Assembly (NCBI GenBank): GCA_947561715.1
Contig: OX387204.1
Location: 16,621,001 to 16,685,000, forward strand
Reading direction: 5' to 3'
From: Ascidia mentula
Lineage: Eukaryota; Chordata; Ascidiacea; Phlebobranchia; Ascidiidae
DNA: 64,000 nt
Shown here: positions 15,001-46,631 of the stretch, one piece after another
Layout of the letters: every line of letters begins with the position of its first letter
Numbering within the stretch: the first letter of the stretch is position 1
Made by a program: the position numbers and the translations under genes
Notes under the pieces: model-generated
The model's database searches: none
Told to the model about the DNA's origin: nothing
The model's input: only the letters and a program-made list of their open reading frames with translations

Positions 15001-18000
15001 CTCGGTGCGTTGAAAATTATGAAACGGAATTTGACTGTCGTATTTACCTTAAATCATTATCGTCCTGCCCTGTCACTGCCTTACAATACATATCTTGTGT
15101 GCTACGATATGAAATTCACACCGAGGCAAAATTACCAACATCTATTCGTGAAGGAAGAGCGGCGCCACACCCCTAAATTAAACCAATCAGAATACGCCGG
15201 GTCGTATCGCATTGCTGAGTGGGATTTATGGACAGGCCAAAACATTGCTATGGTACGGCACGGTGTCAACTATGCGTGGGTTTTTGCGCAAAATCAGGTA
15301 CAATGGCAGGCAACTTGAGCACTAAAAATGACTGCTTTGCCGCAAAATACACGAGTATAAAAAACAGTTCAAAAGGGTAGGACTTCCCGAAGCTATCGTT
15401 ATGAAAAATAATTGGAATTTCGTAGTTTTTCAAATTACCTCCTCAAGGGGTTACGCAAAGAACTAGCCGATGTCTGGTATTCCATCACATAAAGCGCTCC
15501 CAGTCACAAAAATCATAAAAAAACGACAAACCTTTGCATAGCAAGATATTAATTTCATTAATAAGACCAGTCACTGTTTCATAAACAAAACATATTAAAA
15601 TTTATAGCAATACCAGAGTTGTGCAACGTAAACAGAATTGGGACAAACATGGAGACTTACTGTCCCACACAAAACCTAATTACGGAGTTGCTTAATTAAG
15701 ATGGCGCCAGACGCCAGGTAACCTCGATAATGCCTCATTTTAACAGCTTGTAAAGACATTACCTTGCCAGTTGGTGTCAAAAGCTGGGTCTAACTTGAAG
15801 CAAAACCACAATAACAAAAAGCTGTAATTACCTTAAAAACATCATTTTAAAGTGGGAAATTTAAAGGACTGAATCACAGTTAAGTCAAGTCTTGGAAAAT
15901 TCCTTGTTACTGACTTTTTACAAGAAGCTGAAAAACCAAAACACACTTCGTTGCTCTGATGCATCAGAAACCTGCGGTACGTGCCAAAGCGAAACTGAGA
16001 AACAGATATTTACACACACTACCTGAACTTTCCGAAAATGGCCATACGCGGTTCGAAAACCTGCAATTGTGCGTCACAATCACGCATTGTTTAATCACAA
16101 CAAGCGGTGAGATGAAGTTGTGCTTCCTGCTTTTGAAGAAAAAAGCAACTTAAAGATTACTACTTTACAAGCTATTACGTGACCGCCGAAAGCAGTAATG
16201 AGATTGGTTGCGTTCTGAAAAATACCTTCGACCTGTTAACTCACAGCAAAAACACGTCAACGTCACTGTGCCTGTCCTGGAGGCAACCAGGTTACAACTT
16301 TTCACTAAAAATGGACACTTCACTTTTTCTAGACTCAGCGCAGCCGTAATCCAGTCATTTCTGCGGTAAATCTGTTTTGTGTTGCATCCGTTTTATCGCC
16401 GTTGTAATCTGGAACGTTGCATACAAATATTTGTCCGACGTCACGCAATTCTAAATACCAGCTTTGACAAAAATCTTCCCCGTGATCGCGCCAACATACT
16501 ATCTGCACTTAACTTTAACTTTTGTTCTTGAAATTCCAGTCATCAAAAATGTGTAACGCATCAATATTAAAGCCACAGTATTAGGCGTTTTTCAAAACAA
16601 ACATTGTAACAATTAAACTTCTGTAGGCAAGCATTCGTATGATTGGTCACATCTCCACTGCTCCCATCTTGCGTTAAAAACCGCAGCTAGCACCAAAAAT
16701 TCCCTGCTTTCCTTTCTCGCAACTGACCCATGAGATGCAAAAAGTAACAAAGTTTCCAGACACGCCACCGTTCAGACTTCCTCGGCAGCGAAAAGGAAAA
16801 TGCCCAACGCTGTCGCTAGGGGCATCACGCGCTACGAGGAAACTGTACACCCCTGTTTACTGGTTCAATTACGGCTCGGAGAAAGTTAAACTCTCCCGTC
16901 TTGAAAAGGCCGCGCTAAAGGTGATCCGGCCAGCGTCGCTCGGTTCTATGGCACCTTTGTTCGCGTGGTTCGGATTTACATTTCGAGACGCTAAATATAG
17001 TCCCCAGCCACAATAAAAAAATTGCATCTCGTATCGGATGACCGCTTTGTCGGCACGAATCATCCCTTGCGAGTGGAGTCGCTTGTTGTAAAGCTCGCAC
17101 TGAGGTATGTATGGTGTACACTCTATAGCTTGGGCCCGTAATGTTTAGCGGGTCTTGGCTGTGAGTTGCGGTTAAAAAAAATACATCCCTATGTGGGAAT
17201 CTTAACTTTTTACGTCCAATTTTTCAACACATATTCGTCGAACTAAAAATAATTTTAATCTGACGATGGCATCAGTTTTGGCCGAAACGTCTTGTGAGTA
17301 AATAGACAATGCCGATGATTTCAGCAGTATTAACCAGTCTAATGAAACTCAACATTGGCGAATAAATGTCATTTGAAAATACGAGCGCGATGAAAAACGA
17401 TGAAATACAGAGACCTCATTATCACATACCTTCGTGTTGAGTAGAAGTGGGCTTCGCGGTTACGACTTTGACCTTTATTTGCGTGTTGAGATGGTGGGTT
17501 TTTCCACGGCGCCGAATATTCGTGGCCGCGGTCACTGTTGCTGGGAGATTACGAATTTATGCATACACACTTCTCTACCAAGCAAAAGTCGGCAGAGCTG
17601 ATTTAGAGGATATTCTCCAATGTACGGTAACAATTTGAACTGCACGCGTTGTATATTCGACATTTAAACGGATTTTACAAACCAAACAAAGTTTGATGCC
17701 AGACAAAGCAATCCGATTATAAGGAGGTTTAATTATAGCTTACTCCATTCCAAAACATCTTGTTTTAAACAATTTTGTCAACCGTTGTAAGATATAAAAT
17801 TATTCATCAGATAGCCATCGAGTGCACACAACGCGAATTACTCCTGATAATTATTTTTTCTGTCCCGCGGAATATAGATAAAAATACCCGTGTTATGGCC
17901 CTGGCGCATATAATGGCTTCTCACTGGTAATCTAGGTGTATTAGGACAGTGCGAGAAGATATTAATTATGCAGCGTTATCGAGCCGACAACGAAAGGTCA

Positions 18001-21000
18001 ATACGAGACCGTTTACCTAACGCGATAACCACAAGATCGAATACCGATATTTATCGATCAAACTGTTACGTAATAAAGACATGATCCTACTGACGCAGGG
18101 TTTCTGTTTCCAACGCCTTCGGCACACTAAGTTAATTATGACGCAAGAATTGTGTTACGCTAATGGTGTGAGTGTCGACTAACATACACTCGGTATTGGA
18201 CGTACTAACCTCATAAAAACTTAAATAAGTCAAATTTGATTTTGCTGAAAGATGCATAGTGAGTACCTGACACTTATATAATACTTAGTCAGAGACACAA
18301 ATTCTTTCTTACATTTTAACGTTATGTCATCTCGCCGATCTGAACTTTGGATGCTTGGTCTGAGAACCGAACAACTTTTATTGTTTTACTCAATCAGACA
18401 CGAAAGTCGAGATAAGAAAGATCAAGTTGCTGTTGCTACAAAGTATTAGAACTTGTTGTTTGCACTCACGCATTGGTCGATTGTATGGCGACCGAAACTA
18501 CGACCAAATAACTTTGCCAGAAAAGCTTAAAAATTGGCTACAGACGATCTGGCCTATGTGATTCCACACACTGCATTCTGGGCTTTCTGATGGCCGAACG
18601 TCACAGCTTAAGATATTCAAAATCTTGTGCGCAAATCCCTGGTCCAAAGAATAACTATCGGATTCAACAGCACTACAAATTCACTCTGTTAAGCACATGA
18701 ATAAGAGAAAAAAGCAAAGTAGAGGGACAATACTTTAATGCTTCTATACCAAACTTGATGAGTCTGGAGCCCTGATTTTCAGAACCATGTTTTCGCCATA
18801 TTTCTTGCTATTTGGTTTACCATAACATGTTTGTTAGCGCTTTCTCTTGAGATAATCTACCTACATACAAAGTTTATGGGTTCGCGAGTTGTTTACTCCA
18901 GTCAGTTTGAACCTTTTCGCGAATCCGACACATAGGCCAGCTCGGAACAAAAGCGCATCTGACCTTCCAACGGGAGGACGGACAATTGCCCCCCTGGTGA
19001 TCCGGATCAACACACGGCAAAAAGCGTGGAAACAAAACGATCAAGTTACCATAAAACAACAGACTCGGACATCCTACGTGAATATTTCTAGCAATGTGGA
19101 GAGAGCCGAATTTTTCCGCTCATTTTAGAACACCCCTGGACCATGCCAGCTCAAATGCAAGTGCAAAAGCTAATTTCAGAGAGCAGCATCACTTCCAAGT
19201 TATAGTTTAATGGGGACCATTTGCATTTTACATAGGAATGAATTATTTATGCAGCCACGGTTTTTGATGGTATTTGCAACATTGTAACTTTACACCTGGT
19301 AAGTTTCGTGACAATTGCCGATGCCATTTCTTTTTGTCTCATATCTGGTGGAGTCGCTTGGATCGAGGGCACCAACATTTTTTAGTGACGATTAAAAGAA
19401 AGCATTTTTAAGCGATTCCATGTAAACGGAAGCCTACGCGTTGATGATTCAAAACAATCAATGTCTCATTACACAAGCCTAATTCGGTTCGCGACGCCAA
19501 AATGATATCTTGCGTCCACGAAAGAGTTCGCGAAACTCTGGCTCAGACACACTTTGCGGAGAAACTAACAATTCATGTAAAGAAACCGGGACGCTCCAAC
19601 ATAGTCCACAAATAAAAACCCTCATTAATTCCATTCGGGCGAAGACATCAAAGCGTCTGAAGTGTTGATACATAAGCTGGGTGGCTTATCATCACAAGAT
19701 TCGCGCTACATAACAAGACCTCCCCGGGGACACAATAGAATGATCACGTATATAGATACTGCTCCCTATGTTTAGCTCGCAAATACAGCCTTTACGAGGC
19801 TATTCAAAACGGCCCTACAGTTGGGTGGATATCAGACAAGGTATATGTAATTCATGTGTACAATAGGGCGACGAATCCTTTGTAGTTCAGTTTCTTATCT
19901 GTTATCGCTTTTTGAAGCACAAATTTTGGTGCTTGTTGTTTTACAAATAAGTCTTTCAAAGTAACCAGAACGAAACTAGAGAAAAAAGATTTTACAACTA
20001 AATTTTATAAAACTGCGTTGCTATCAAAAATTTTCAAAAGGGTTGCACAACTCAGTACACTTTATAACACTAACCCAGTCTTTACATATATATGTCTTGA
20101 TTTCATCTAAACACAAGAGATCTTAAACGTCAGGTTGATCGCCAACTATCTGTTAAACAAAGCTTGAATAATCTTTTCTCCAACATATCAGGAACAAAAC
20201 ATCGTCGTTAATATCATTTTCTATTGAACCGCTAACGCTCGGAAAAATCAGCTGTCAGCGCCTACCATTAAAAACAAACAAACAAAAACGTTTCTCTCAT
20301 GCATTTTTAATGAATTTTGATCCGTTTTCTCCGTTATTTCCGACGATAGCAAGAATTTAACCCACTAAAATGTTTATCTGCTACTAACGAACTTGGACTT
20401 TCAATTTCGCTTGGACAGAAACTCGAAACGCTTTTAGTGTCGTTATGAACTATGATACATTTAAATATAGCTGCATAGCAGGTGTGCCTGAAACCTTTCG
20501 AAGTCGTCAATAATTAATTATAAAGTTTATTCGGGCGCTATTTCAAACACATCTTTGCTCGATACGCTCGCGATGCATGCATCTAAACCGCACAGCAGCA
20601 ACGCCTATAGTAAATTTGACATTAACATTCACATTCCTACATTGCTGTGCACTGCATTTCAAAAAAGAGAAATTGTGGGACTATTTTTAGAGGCAATTTC
20701 AATCAAATCGTAGAAATACGGGCGTACAACTGCAAGCCTGAGAATAGCGATTGTGTGAATAGAAATAGATATTAGCAAATATGGTTTCATTCACCCTGTC
20801 ACATACTTTCACACTGGGTTGAACCATTTATCTGGTTTAAAAAGCACAGCTGTCTTCATTTCTCTACTAAATAGTAACTTACATTAAATATACATCGGAT
20901 AGCAAAATACCAATGGGCAATGCACATACTTGCCTTATATCAATAGCTGAGTCTGAATCACACATGTGGGTTCGAGTCAGTTTTGAAGACTACTTGATGT

Positions 21001-22120
21001 TGCTGTTAATATTTCAATTGCAATCTTTGGCCACTGGTATTTTTATCTGTATGCTGCCCTTATATTCGTTAAAAGACCAAAAGCTCCACAACAATGAAGA
21101 GCTCATCCGTATCCACTCGACTTGCCTTCAAGAGCTTTTTACCCGCTGCATTTGTTCGCTTGTTGGTCTGCTAGAGCGCTAATTGCCTTTCGATGGTGGA
21201 AAAAAAACAGTTTAGGGCGCATATTTAAAGCTTAGCCTACGTGACCATACAGTGCAGGTGCATGCTGGTCAGAGAGCAAGTGACAGATTTCCTTGCTTGT
21301 AACGCTTGACTGATCGTGGAAACTTTTCTTTTCGCAGGTTTTATCCAATAAAAATTCGCTGCTATGGTAAATTCCTGCTAAAGCACAAACAGGTCAGCCA
21401 AATACAAGCGCCAGTTTACTTGCTAAAATGCACCGATATGTGAATGCAAATGAAGTTAGCATCTAAGTGCGCCTTGTACATAGAAGGAAATCCTTAAACG
21501 TCTTGATCAATGCTACTTGTCCAAGTGTTTCCTTTACGCCTTGGTTTTTCCCCTACATTTGTGGGCAGCCTTGGCACAAACATTTTGTTATTCACTTTCA
21601 AGAAAAAGTGCTTCAATTACTCTTGTTAGTGTACAAAAACGAGGCTACTGCATTAAAATGTGAATGGTTACCCAGCGGGAACACTGCAATGTTACTGTTA
21701 CGGATATACTATTACGACTGATTGCTATGAAAGTTTTAAATTAAAACCCGAAACATGATGCATCGCCATAAATAATCCACGTTTTACTCTCTGGATCAGA
21801 ATCTTCTGCAGGCTAAGAATTGTGGACTTTAATAAAAAATTTACCTTGGCAACTCCCTTTAAACAACGACAGATTTATTGCCCACAGCACACTTTAAGAA
21901 CACGAACACAGTGCGCATGGATGATGAAACAATTGAAAACCGAACGAAAATAAAGAAGCAGGCGAACTCGTATTTTAAATACATTCACTTGAAGACCAAC
22001 CGCATTCCAGTGACTTTCGAAGCGACCAACCAATACATATGCCAAGCGACAAACAAAATTACGTCATTTAAAGACATCAGTCACGTGGTATGACGTAGGG
22101 TCATTTTTACAGCGAATGTT
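1..22120. other. 22-kb stretch without a supportable gene
   Basis: I see no convincing coding exon, tRNA, rRNA or conserved domain on either strand here. Open frames are all 130 codons or shorter, overlap each other in several frames, and match no family I recognise, as expected by chance at this length. Small features seen: a perfect 14-bp tandem duplication of ACGACCTCACGGAA at 172-199 with a partial third copy near 217-228; a short AAGTT repeat near 3430; a somewhat GC-richer patch at about 11,600-12,600; and a CTGACGA...GCCGAAAC repeat-like motif at about 17,258-17,290. It could be intergenic DNA or a long intron of a gene outside the window. Short exons of poorly conserved proteins cannot be excluded. 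Confidence 0.6.
172..199. repeat. 14-bp tandem duplication
   Basis: Two adjacent perfect copies of ACGACCTCACGGAA, followed at about 217-228 by a partial third copy (AACCTCACGG). The meaning is unknown; a small local tandem duplication is the simplest reading. Confidence 0.7.
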
Positions 22121-22123
22121 TGA

Positions 22124-22216
22124 TGACGTCAGTGACTTGCATGTCTGTGCGATGAGAAAAGTGACGCAAGAGAGAGATTAAGCGATGACGTCATGGTGGA
22201 TGTGCATATGACGTCA
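22124..22216. promoter_or_regulatory. Cluster of three CRE palindromes
   Basis: Perfect TGACGTCA octamers lie at 22,124-22,131, 22,186-22,193 and 22,209-22,216. Related half-sites (TGACGTAG near 22,091, GTGACGCA near 22,161) lie between or beside them. This octamer is the cAMP-response element bound by CREB/ATF bZIP dimers. Three in 93 bp is far above chance. No promoter or transcript start can be assigned, and the nearest gene, the esterase, ends about 1.1 kb to the right, so a role as enhancer or promoter is inference. Confidence 0.4.
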
Positions 22217-23352
22217 GAAAGATGAGGAAAGAGATGAGGAAAAGGAAAAGTCGCTAAAAAGAAGAAAACTTTTAATTGTGTGGAAATAAATATATATATA
22301 TGTTTGTATGCATGTATACATGTAGCCCATATTGCTACAGCATGGAGTTTCCAACAAATGTAATGAAAGTGGAACAGGAAAGATTTCTGTAGAAAGGAAA
22401 ACAGCGCCCATTAAAATTATTCGTAGTCGTCGCTCGGTTGCCTTTTGCAAATATCGGCACAATAAGTAAGCAATATTCAATATTTTCCGCAATAATTTCG
22501 TACTCGCAAAGAGGTGCAACACCATCATTATATCAATGCAATGGTGGTCACTTTAATTGTTTACAAGCAAAGGGATGCAGCTCTGTGTATTTTTAAAATG
22601 ATCAATCTTCTGTATATAAAGCAATGGTGTTTTTTATATTGTGTTTGGTAGAAATTTAACTTGATTTGCAATACATTGCGCTGTTGTTATGCAAACGGAA
22701 ATAATTGAAGGCTTTGCGCCGTGCCGGTGTGTTTACAACATAAACCGATCGCGAGACTGTGGTTTGTTCGAGGATCGCGGGGTCATCCTCGCATGGACAA
22801 GTTGACTCGTTTAATTCTAGAATAGTTTCACGAGGGGATTCCTAACGATTCGCGATCGATCGAAGAAGCAAAAGAGCGCGTTTCGAAAAGGCGGAATGAC
22901 GCGGGCGTGGTTTAAGAGAAAACTTGCAAAACATCCGGTGAGTGGAGCAAGGGCTTTAAAGACGCCGGTGTTGTTTTCAACAAATTGGCAAAACACGTGA
23001 CAAAAATCACGTTGCTCAAATTCCGGTGGTCGCTGATTGGCGCAATCCGCGGTCACGTGTTTACGCCAGGTCAGACACGACCAGCAGTTGGAGGTGCGTG
23101 AGGTAAAACTTGTCCCAAACATCGCACGTTTCAGTGCGGTTTTGTGTGAAAATAGGAAGAAAACAACGGGGAATAGAAGGATGTAAGCACTGAGATTTAC
23201 GTTTGAAACATTGCGTCAAACACCTGCGAGGCAGCGGTGACGTCACCGCTTAGTCGCATCACGAACACGAGTATCATTATTTCCGCGTTGGCACAATACA
23301 GCGCTTTAGGAAAAGCGGCGCGCCCGAGTATAACGTCAATTGCATTGTTACG
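22217..23352. other. CpG-richer 3' flank of the esterase gene
   Basis: No gene is supported. The stretch contains an AT dinucleotide run near 22,288-22,300 and a GC-richer, CpG-containing part at about 22,730-23,340 with another TGACGTCA at 23,238-23,245. On the minus strand, ATTAAA sites at about 22,809-22,814 and 22,552-22,557 could serve as poly(A) signals for the esterase transcript. No AATAAA was seen on that strand in this interval. Confidence 0.4.
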
Positions 23353-42374
<19,022 letters not shown>

Positions 42375-42381
42375 TATTATC

Positions 42382-45300
42382 CTGAAAAATGTTGGGAGTT
42401 AAATTCACAAACAAAAACATGCAAATATTGGTTGCTTTCTAGCTTAGTGCAATCTTTAATAACTGGCCTTTATGGAACAAAAATTAAAGACGATTGTATA
42501 TAACCAGTGTTAGGTTTATGACACATCAATTCAAACATATACTACAAAAGACACCTAAAAAGTGCAAAATTTAGTTTTAATTGGCATGCATTTAAGTGCT
42601 TCATTTTTTAACTTTTATTCATTTTTGTTTTCTGGCCTCATGAATAGATTGTAAAATGCTGCCATTGCATTTATGTCTTCAATGTTTTTATTGTTCTGTT
42701 TACATATGGAAATTAAGCAAAGAAAAAGTTTTAATGATAATAAACATTTTTATTTGTGGTTTCTTTTAGTATGAAGACGAAGTTATATTAAACTGTTTTG
42801 CGCACAAAACAAAATAATTTTTACAACAAGTTCAGAAAACACCCTGTCTGTACACACCCTGTCTGCAGCTTTGCAAGTTCAGAAAAGAAGTAGTAAACCA
42901 AAGCAGAACTAGTTGTAATAACATATTAACACTTACTTAATCTTCATGAAAGCCTTCAACACTAAGTTACGACAATGTGTCACACTTTCTAGTTAATTGA
43001 GCTATAGATTTTAAACTGGGTCAAAGTTTTTGTTGATCTTATTACTTTATTCTTTTGCATTTTTTTAGCCCGCACTTCCAATGTTTTTGATCATTAACAT
43101 ATTATTTGATATGTAATACTTTTATTTGTACACATACAACAACATCATTCAGTTCTATACTTAAATGTAAGATTTCCCCTACCAATATTTAGGATATATG
43201 TTCATCATATCAAGTCAATTACGTTTTTTTGTACCAGATCAATGTTTGCAATAATAAATATCCTTCTAGACACAATTTTTTTAAAATACTAACGTTCATT
43301 CGTATTTTCTATTTGCTATATCGCCAAAACTAAACACACATATTTTCAGTATCAAGCAAATATACTAAAATAGAACATATTATTCATGGTTTCGACTTTG
43401 TGTGATGAATGGGTCTGACATCACAAAGCTACAGGTAAAGATTGGAAGGAAAATGCATTGGTTTAGATAGAATTTCTTCAATAAACTGCTTTTACCGCTT
43501 CGGAACCATGAATAAAGTACCAAGCACCAAAAAACGGAAATTTACATTTGGGTGAAATAAATTACCTGGATATTAACCGCAACTAGTGTGTCTGGCCGCT
43601 AAATTGAATTGATGTGTGCATTTACTATCTCATTAGTTTGGGAAATTGCAGCAAAAGAAATCAAATTATTAACGTATTTTCCTATTTCTCTAGGTCACTC
43701 CATAAAGTTCTGCAAAGATTTTTCAGATTTACAAAACGTTTCTAAATTAGTTGTATGCACTAAAAAAAAACATAACAAATGAGCTTTAGTGTCCGTCTGC
43801 TGTCAGTTTCGACACGATCAAGACTTATTCGCGGCGGTAAAACCGCACACATCATTCAAGTTGTTGTCAGGCATGCTAGTTGCCGTTAATTCGGGAAGTT
43901 TTTTTTTGCCCAAGTGTAAATTTTCGTTTTTGCTACTTGGTTATGTTCTTCGACAATTTTTGCTTTCCTGGAACGTAAAATTTTCCCCACAAAATAGTTA
44001 AGGGCTGCGCTGCGCTACACGCGTTTTAGTAAATGACTCCTTTCTAAATAAACCAATGCATTTTCAGCCAAATATTTGCATGCAACATTGTGACCATTAT
44101 TGACACGAAGTTGGAACTACGAGTTCTAACCAACGCTTACCTTCTACTCCAGACGTAACAGCAGTTCCTCACCAACGTTATCCTTGCTCATGTTTGTGTT
44201 TATCTTTCTCTCGAAGCCCAAACGTTAAGTTTGATACGCTTCGTTAGTCATGTACCATGTGACTACAAAACACAAATGATTGATTTTTATTTATAAAATT
44301 GGGCGACGAACTTTTTTTAGAATTTTTAAGTAAGGTTTTACACAGCCAACTTAAATAATTTGTTGTTTTACTGCACATTTTTGTTTTATCAATTCATTGG
44401 TTTATGGGTTTTGTGGAACCCAGTTCAATATGCGCACAATTATTGTTTTTGCGAATGAAAAGATCCAAAACAAGTGTATTAATTTTATTTCATTAAAACA
44501 CAAAAAAACATTGGAAACTTTCATGCGATTGCTTTTCAGAGCCTTTACTCAGCCTAAAATTATAGTCTGATTCAATCGTGATGAGAAATGGTTTCCTTTT
44601 TTTTTTTGTTCCATCGTAATTTGGTTGAAGTTTGGTTGTATATGTGAAAGCGAGGTTTAACACCATGCAATTTACCTTTTAATTGCTGTGTTCTACTTTC
44701 CAGTTTTATGACATACGTGGCACGAATTTTACATGTTTTAAAACTGATATTTTGTTCCCTATTGGAAAATCTTGCCCTTCAAAATGCAAAATGTAATGTG
44801 TGTAATAAGAAAAAGTTTATCACAGTACACAAAGATTTAACTGGTGCTTTTTTAATTGCAAAAACTGGCGTTACATTTTGCTATCCTACCATATACTAAA
44901 TCACATATTGTGGATGATTTGATGTTAATGGTTCTTCTGTGAGTGCTGCGATTTATTCATCATGAATAACATTTGCCCAGTTATCTAAAGCTGCATAGTC
45001 TGACAAGAGGCTGCACTGCAAATATAACAATGCAAGTATTTTAAGATTGTTTTGTAATATAATCATCTGTTGGTAGCTTTGAATATATTTATGGGTGTAA
45101 AAAAGCAGCAATTATTATTTATGGTGCCAGATTGAAAAGTTTGCTTTAATTGCCGTAGGTAGCCTTTTGTACATGCAGTGTATTAGTTTATTATTTCTTT
45201 GCAGGTGTTAAAATTAAAAAAAAAACGCACAATATTCTATACTGACATTAGTGTGCATCATGATAAGACTAAAAATTATGCTATTTATTGTTACATAGTA

Positions 45301-46597
45301 AAGATGTATGAATGGTGATACACAATAATGAATAATTGCACCCAGCATCTTATGTCCAAATATTCGGCAAAATTCCCTGCCAGACCTTGCCAGGTTAACC
45401 AGAAATGGTTTAGCAGCATTCAAGATTTTTTTAGGGTAGTTCCTTGTTGGAAGATACTTTTTTCTTGTCAGTTATAGAGGTAGGTAAATGTTACGTATGA
45501 GGTAATGTTGAGCTTTGCTTTTGGCAACTGACGATGCCATTTTGGCAAAATTAATATTTCTGTGATATTTCAAAACAGATTGCACTTATCATCAATCACC
45601 CTTTTCGAGTAATTTTGGGCTGATTCGAAACATGTATATATGTATAAGCAACAGAGCCAATAACATATTTTATAGTGAGCAGCAGACAGTGACAGTTTAC
45701 TTTTTAAATAGTTTTTTAATCCAACTGTTACATATCACATCAATTTCTTCAGTGCGCCTTGTCAGTCTCAGGTGTGTATCACATCAAGATGTTTATAGTT
45801 GTATAACTTGAAATAAATGTTTGGTAAAGCATTGATGGCAATAATTATCTTTGCTTTATTAATTTTGAGATTGGACTATCAGCATACAAAAAAATATTTT
45901 GTACATGTTTGTGCAGATTGCCTTGAGTCAGATTACAAAAAAAAATACTATTACTGCAAATACATTGCTAACTGCGTGAAAGGCGCTTTGAATGTTGTCA
46001 CAATATTTGTGTAGAGTGTAAGGAGAAATGTTGCTTTTCCATTCAAGGTGTAATTGGTGTTAGTTTTGCATATCTTTTGCTTGTGCAGGCCTGCCATGTC
46101 TTAAAACCTCATGCAAGTGTGGGAATAATGTAGGGAACAATGAAAAGTATTTATGGACTCCAACAGATGAAGCAGGAGTTATAATGTGGCATACTTTCTT
46201 ATATAATCTTTTTCAGGTCTGCTCCCTTTTATTGTACTTCAGACTGTTTATGCTTTGTGGTATAATCAGTGTTGCAAGTCAATCAACCATGCTTGAACTA
46301 GTTAAAATAGTCTGTGTATTGTGGTACATTGGGTTCACAAAGAGCTGAATTTATTTGAAAAGAAATTCCAGTTTGTGATGAATATAGTTTATTGACTCCT
46401 TGCAGACAACCGGTACATATGTTGCAATGGATAATTTCCAATTAAATCTGTGTATTGCTTGATGCTGCCCAATACCAGTTTGGTAATTAAACATTACACA
46501 GATGTTTAAATGGTGCATTGTGTAATTTTTATTTAATTTATACTGTAACACTGCAGTGATGGGTCTGGGCAAACAAACAATAAATTTTCACTTTCAG
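42382..46597. promoter_or_regulatory. Divergent intergenic region between esterase and CNOT3
   Basis: The two genes point away from each other here, so the region should hold both promoters. No open frame is supportable. A candidate esterase 5'UTR exon is seen on the minus strand at about 44,141-44,195, with a strong donor (AGAAG|gtaagc) and a 16-codon frame that ends in TAG before the donor. On the plus strand a possible donor (TTTTAA|gtaagg) lies near 44,328. The interval is AT-rich. A diverged hammerhead-repeat relic lies at about 45,675-45,770. No transcription start site can be fixed from sequence alone. Confidence 0.35.
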
Positions 46598-46631
46598 ATT
46601 ACATGTAGACAATACGCATGACTCTAGGGCA
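46598..46631 (+). other. CNOT3: CNOT3 5'UTR exon start with two upstream ATGs
   Basis: An acceptor tttcactttcag ends at 46,597, so a short leader exon or a trans-spliced leader is joined here. The 34-nt leader contains a minimal start-stop ATGTAG at 46,603-46,608. A second ATG at 46,618 opens a 52-codon frame that overlaps the CNOT3 start out of frame and stops at 46,776. If the leader is used as drawn, both would be met before the CNOT3 ATG at 46,632 and could lower its translation. Confidence 0.6.

Noticed and set aside
17258..17300. Hammerhead-like CTGACGA, short GGC/GCC stem and GAAAC
   Set aside because: There is no complementary stem I, stem II is only 3 bp with U at 10.1, and the only U16.1 candidate is followed by G, which is not allowed. 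It resembles a common invertebrate repeat motif (also partly at about 45,533).
22817..23122. 101-codon minus-strand frame in the CpG-rich flank
   Set aside because: Cys/Phe-rich low-quality translation with no family match. The region is better read as a non-coding flank.
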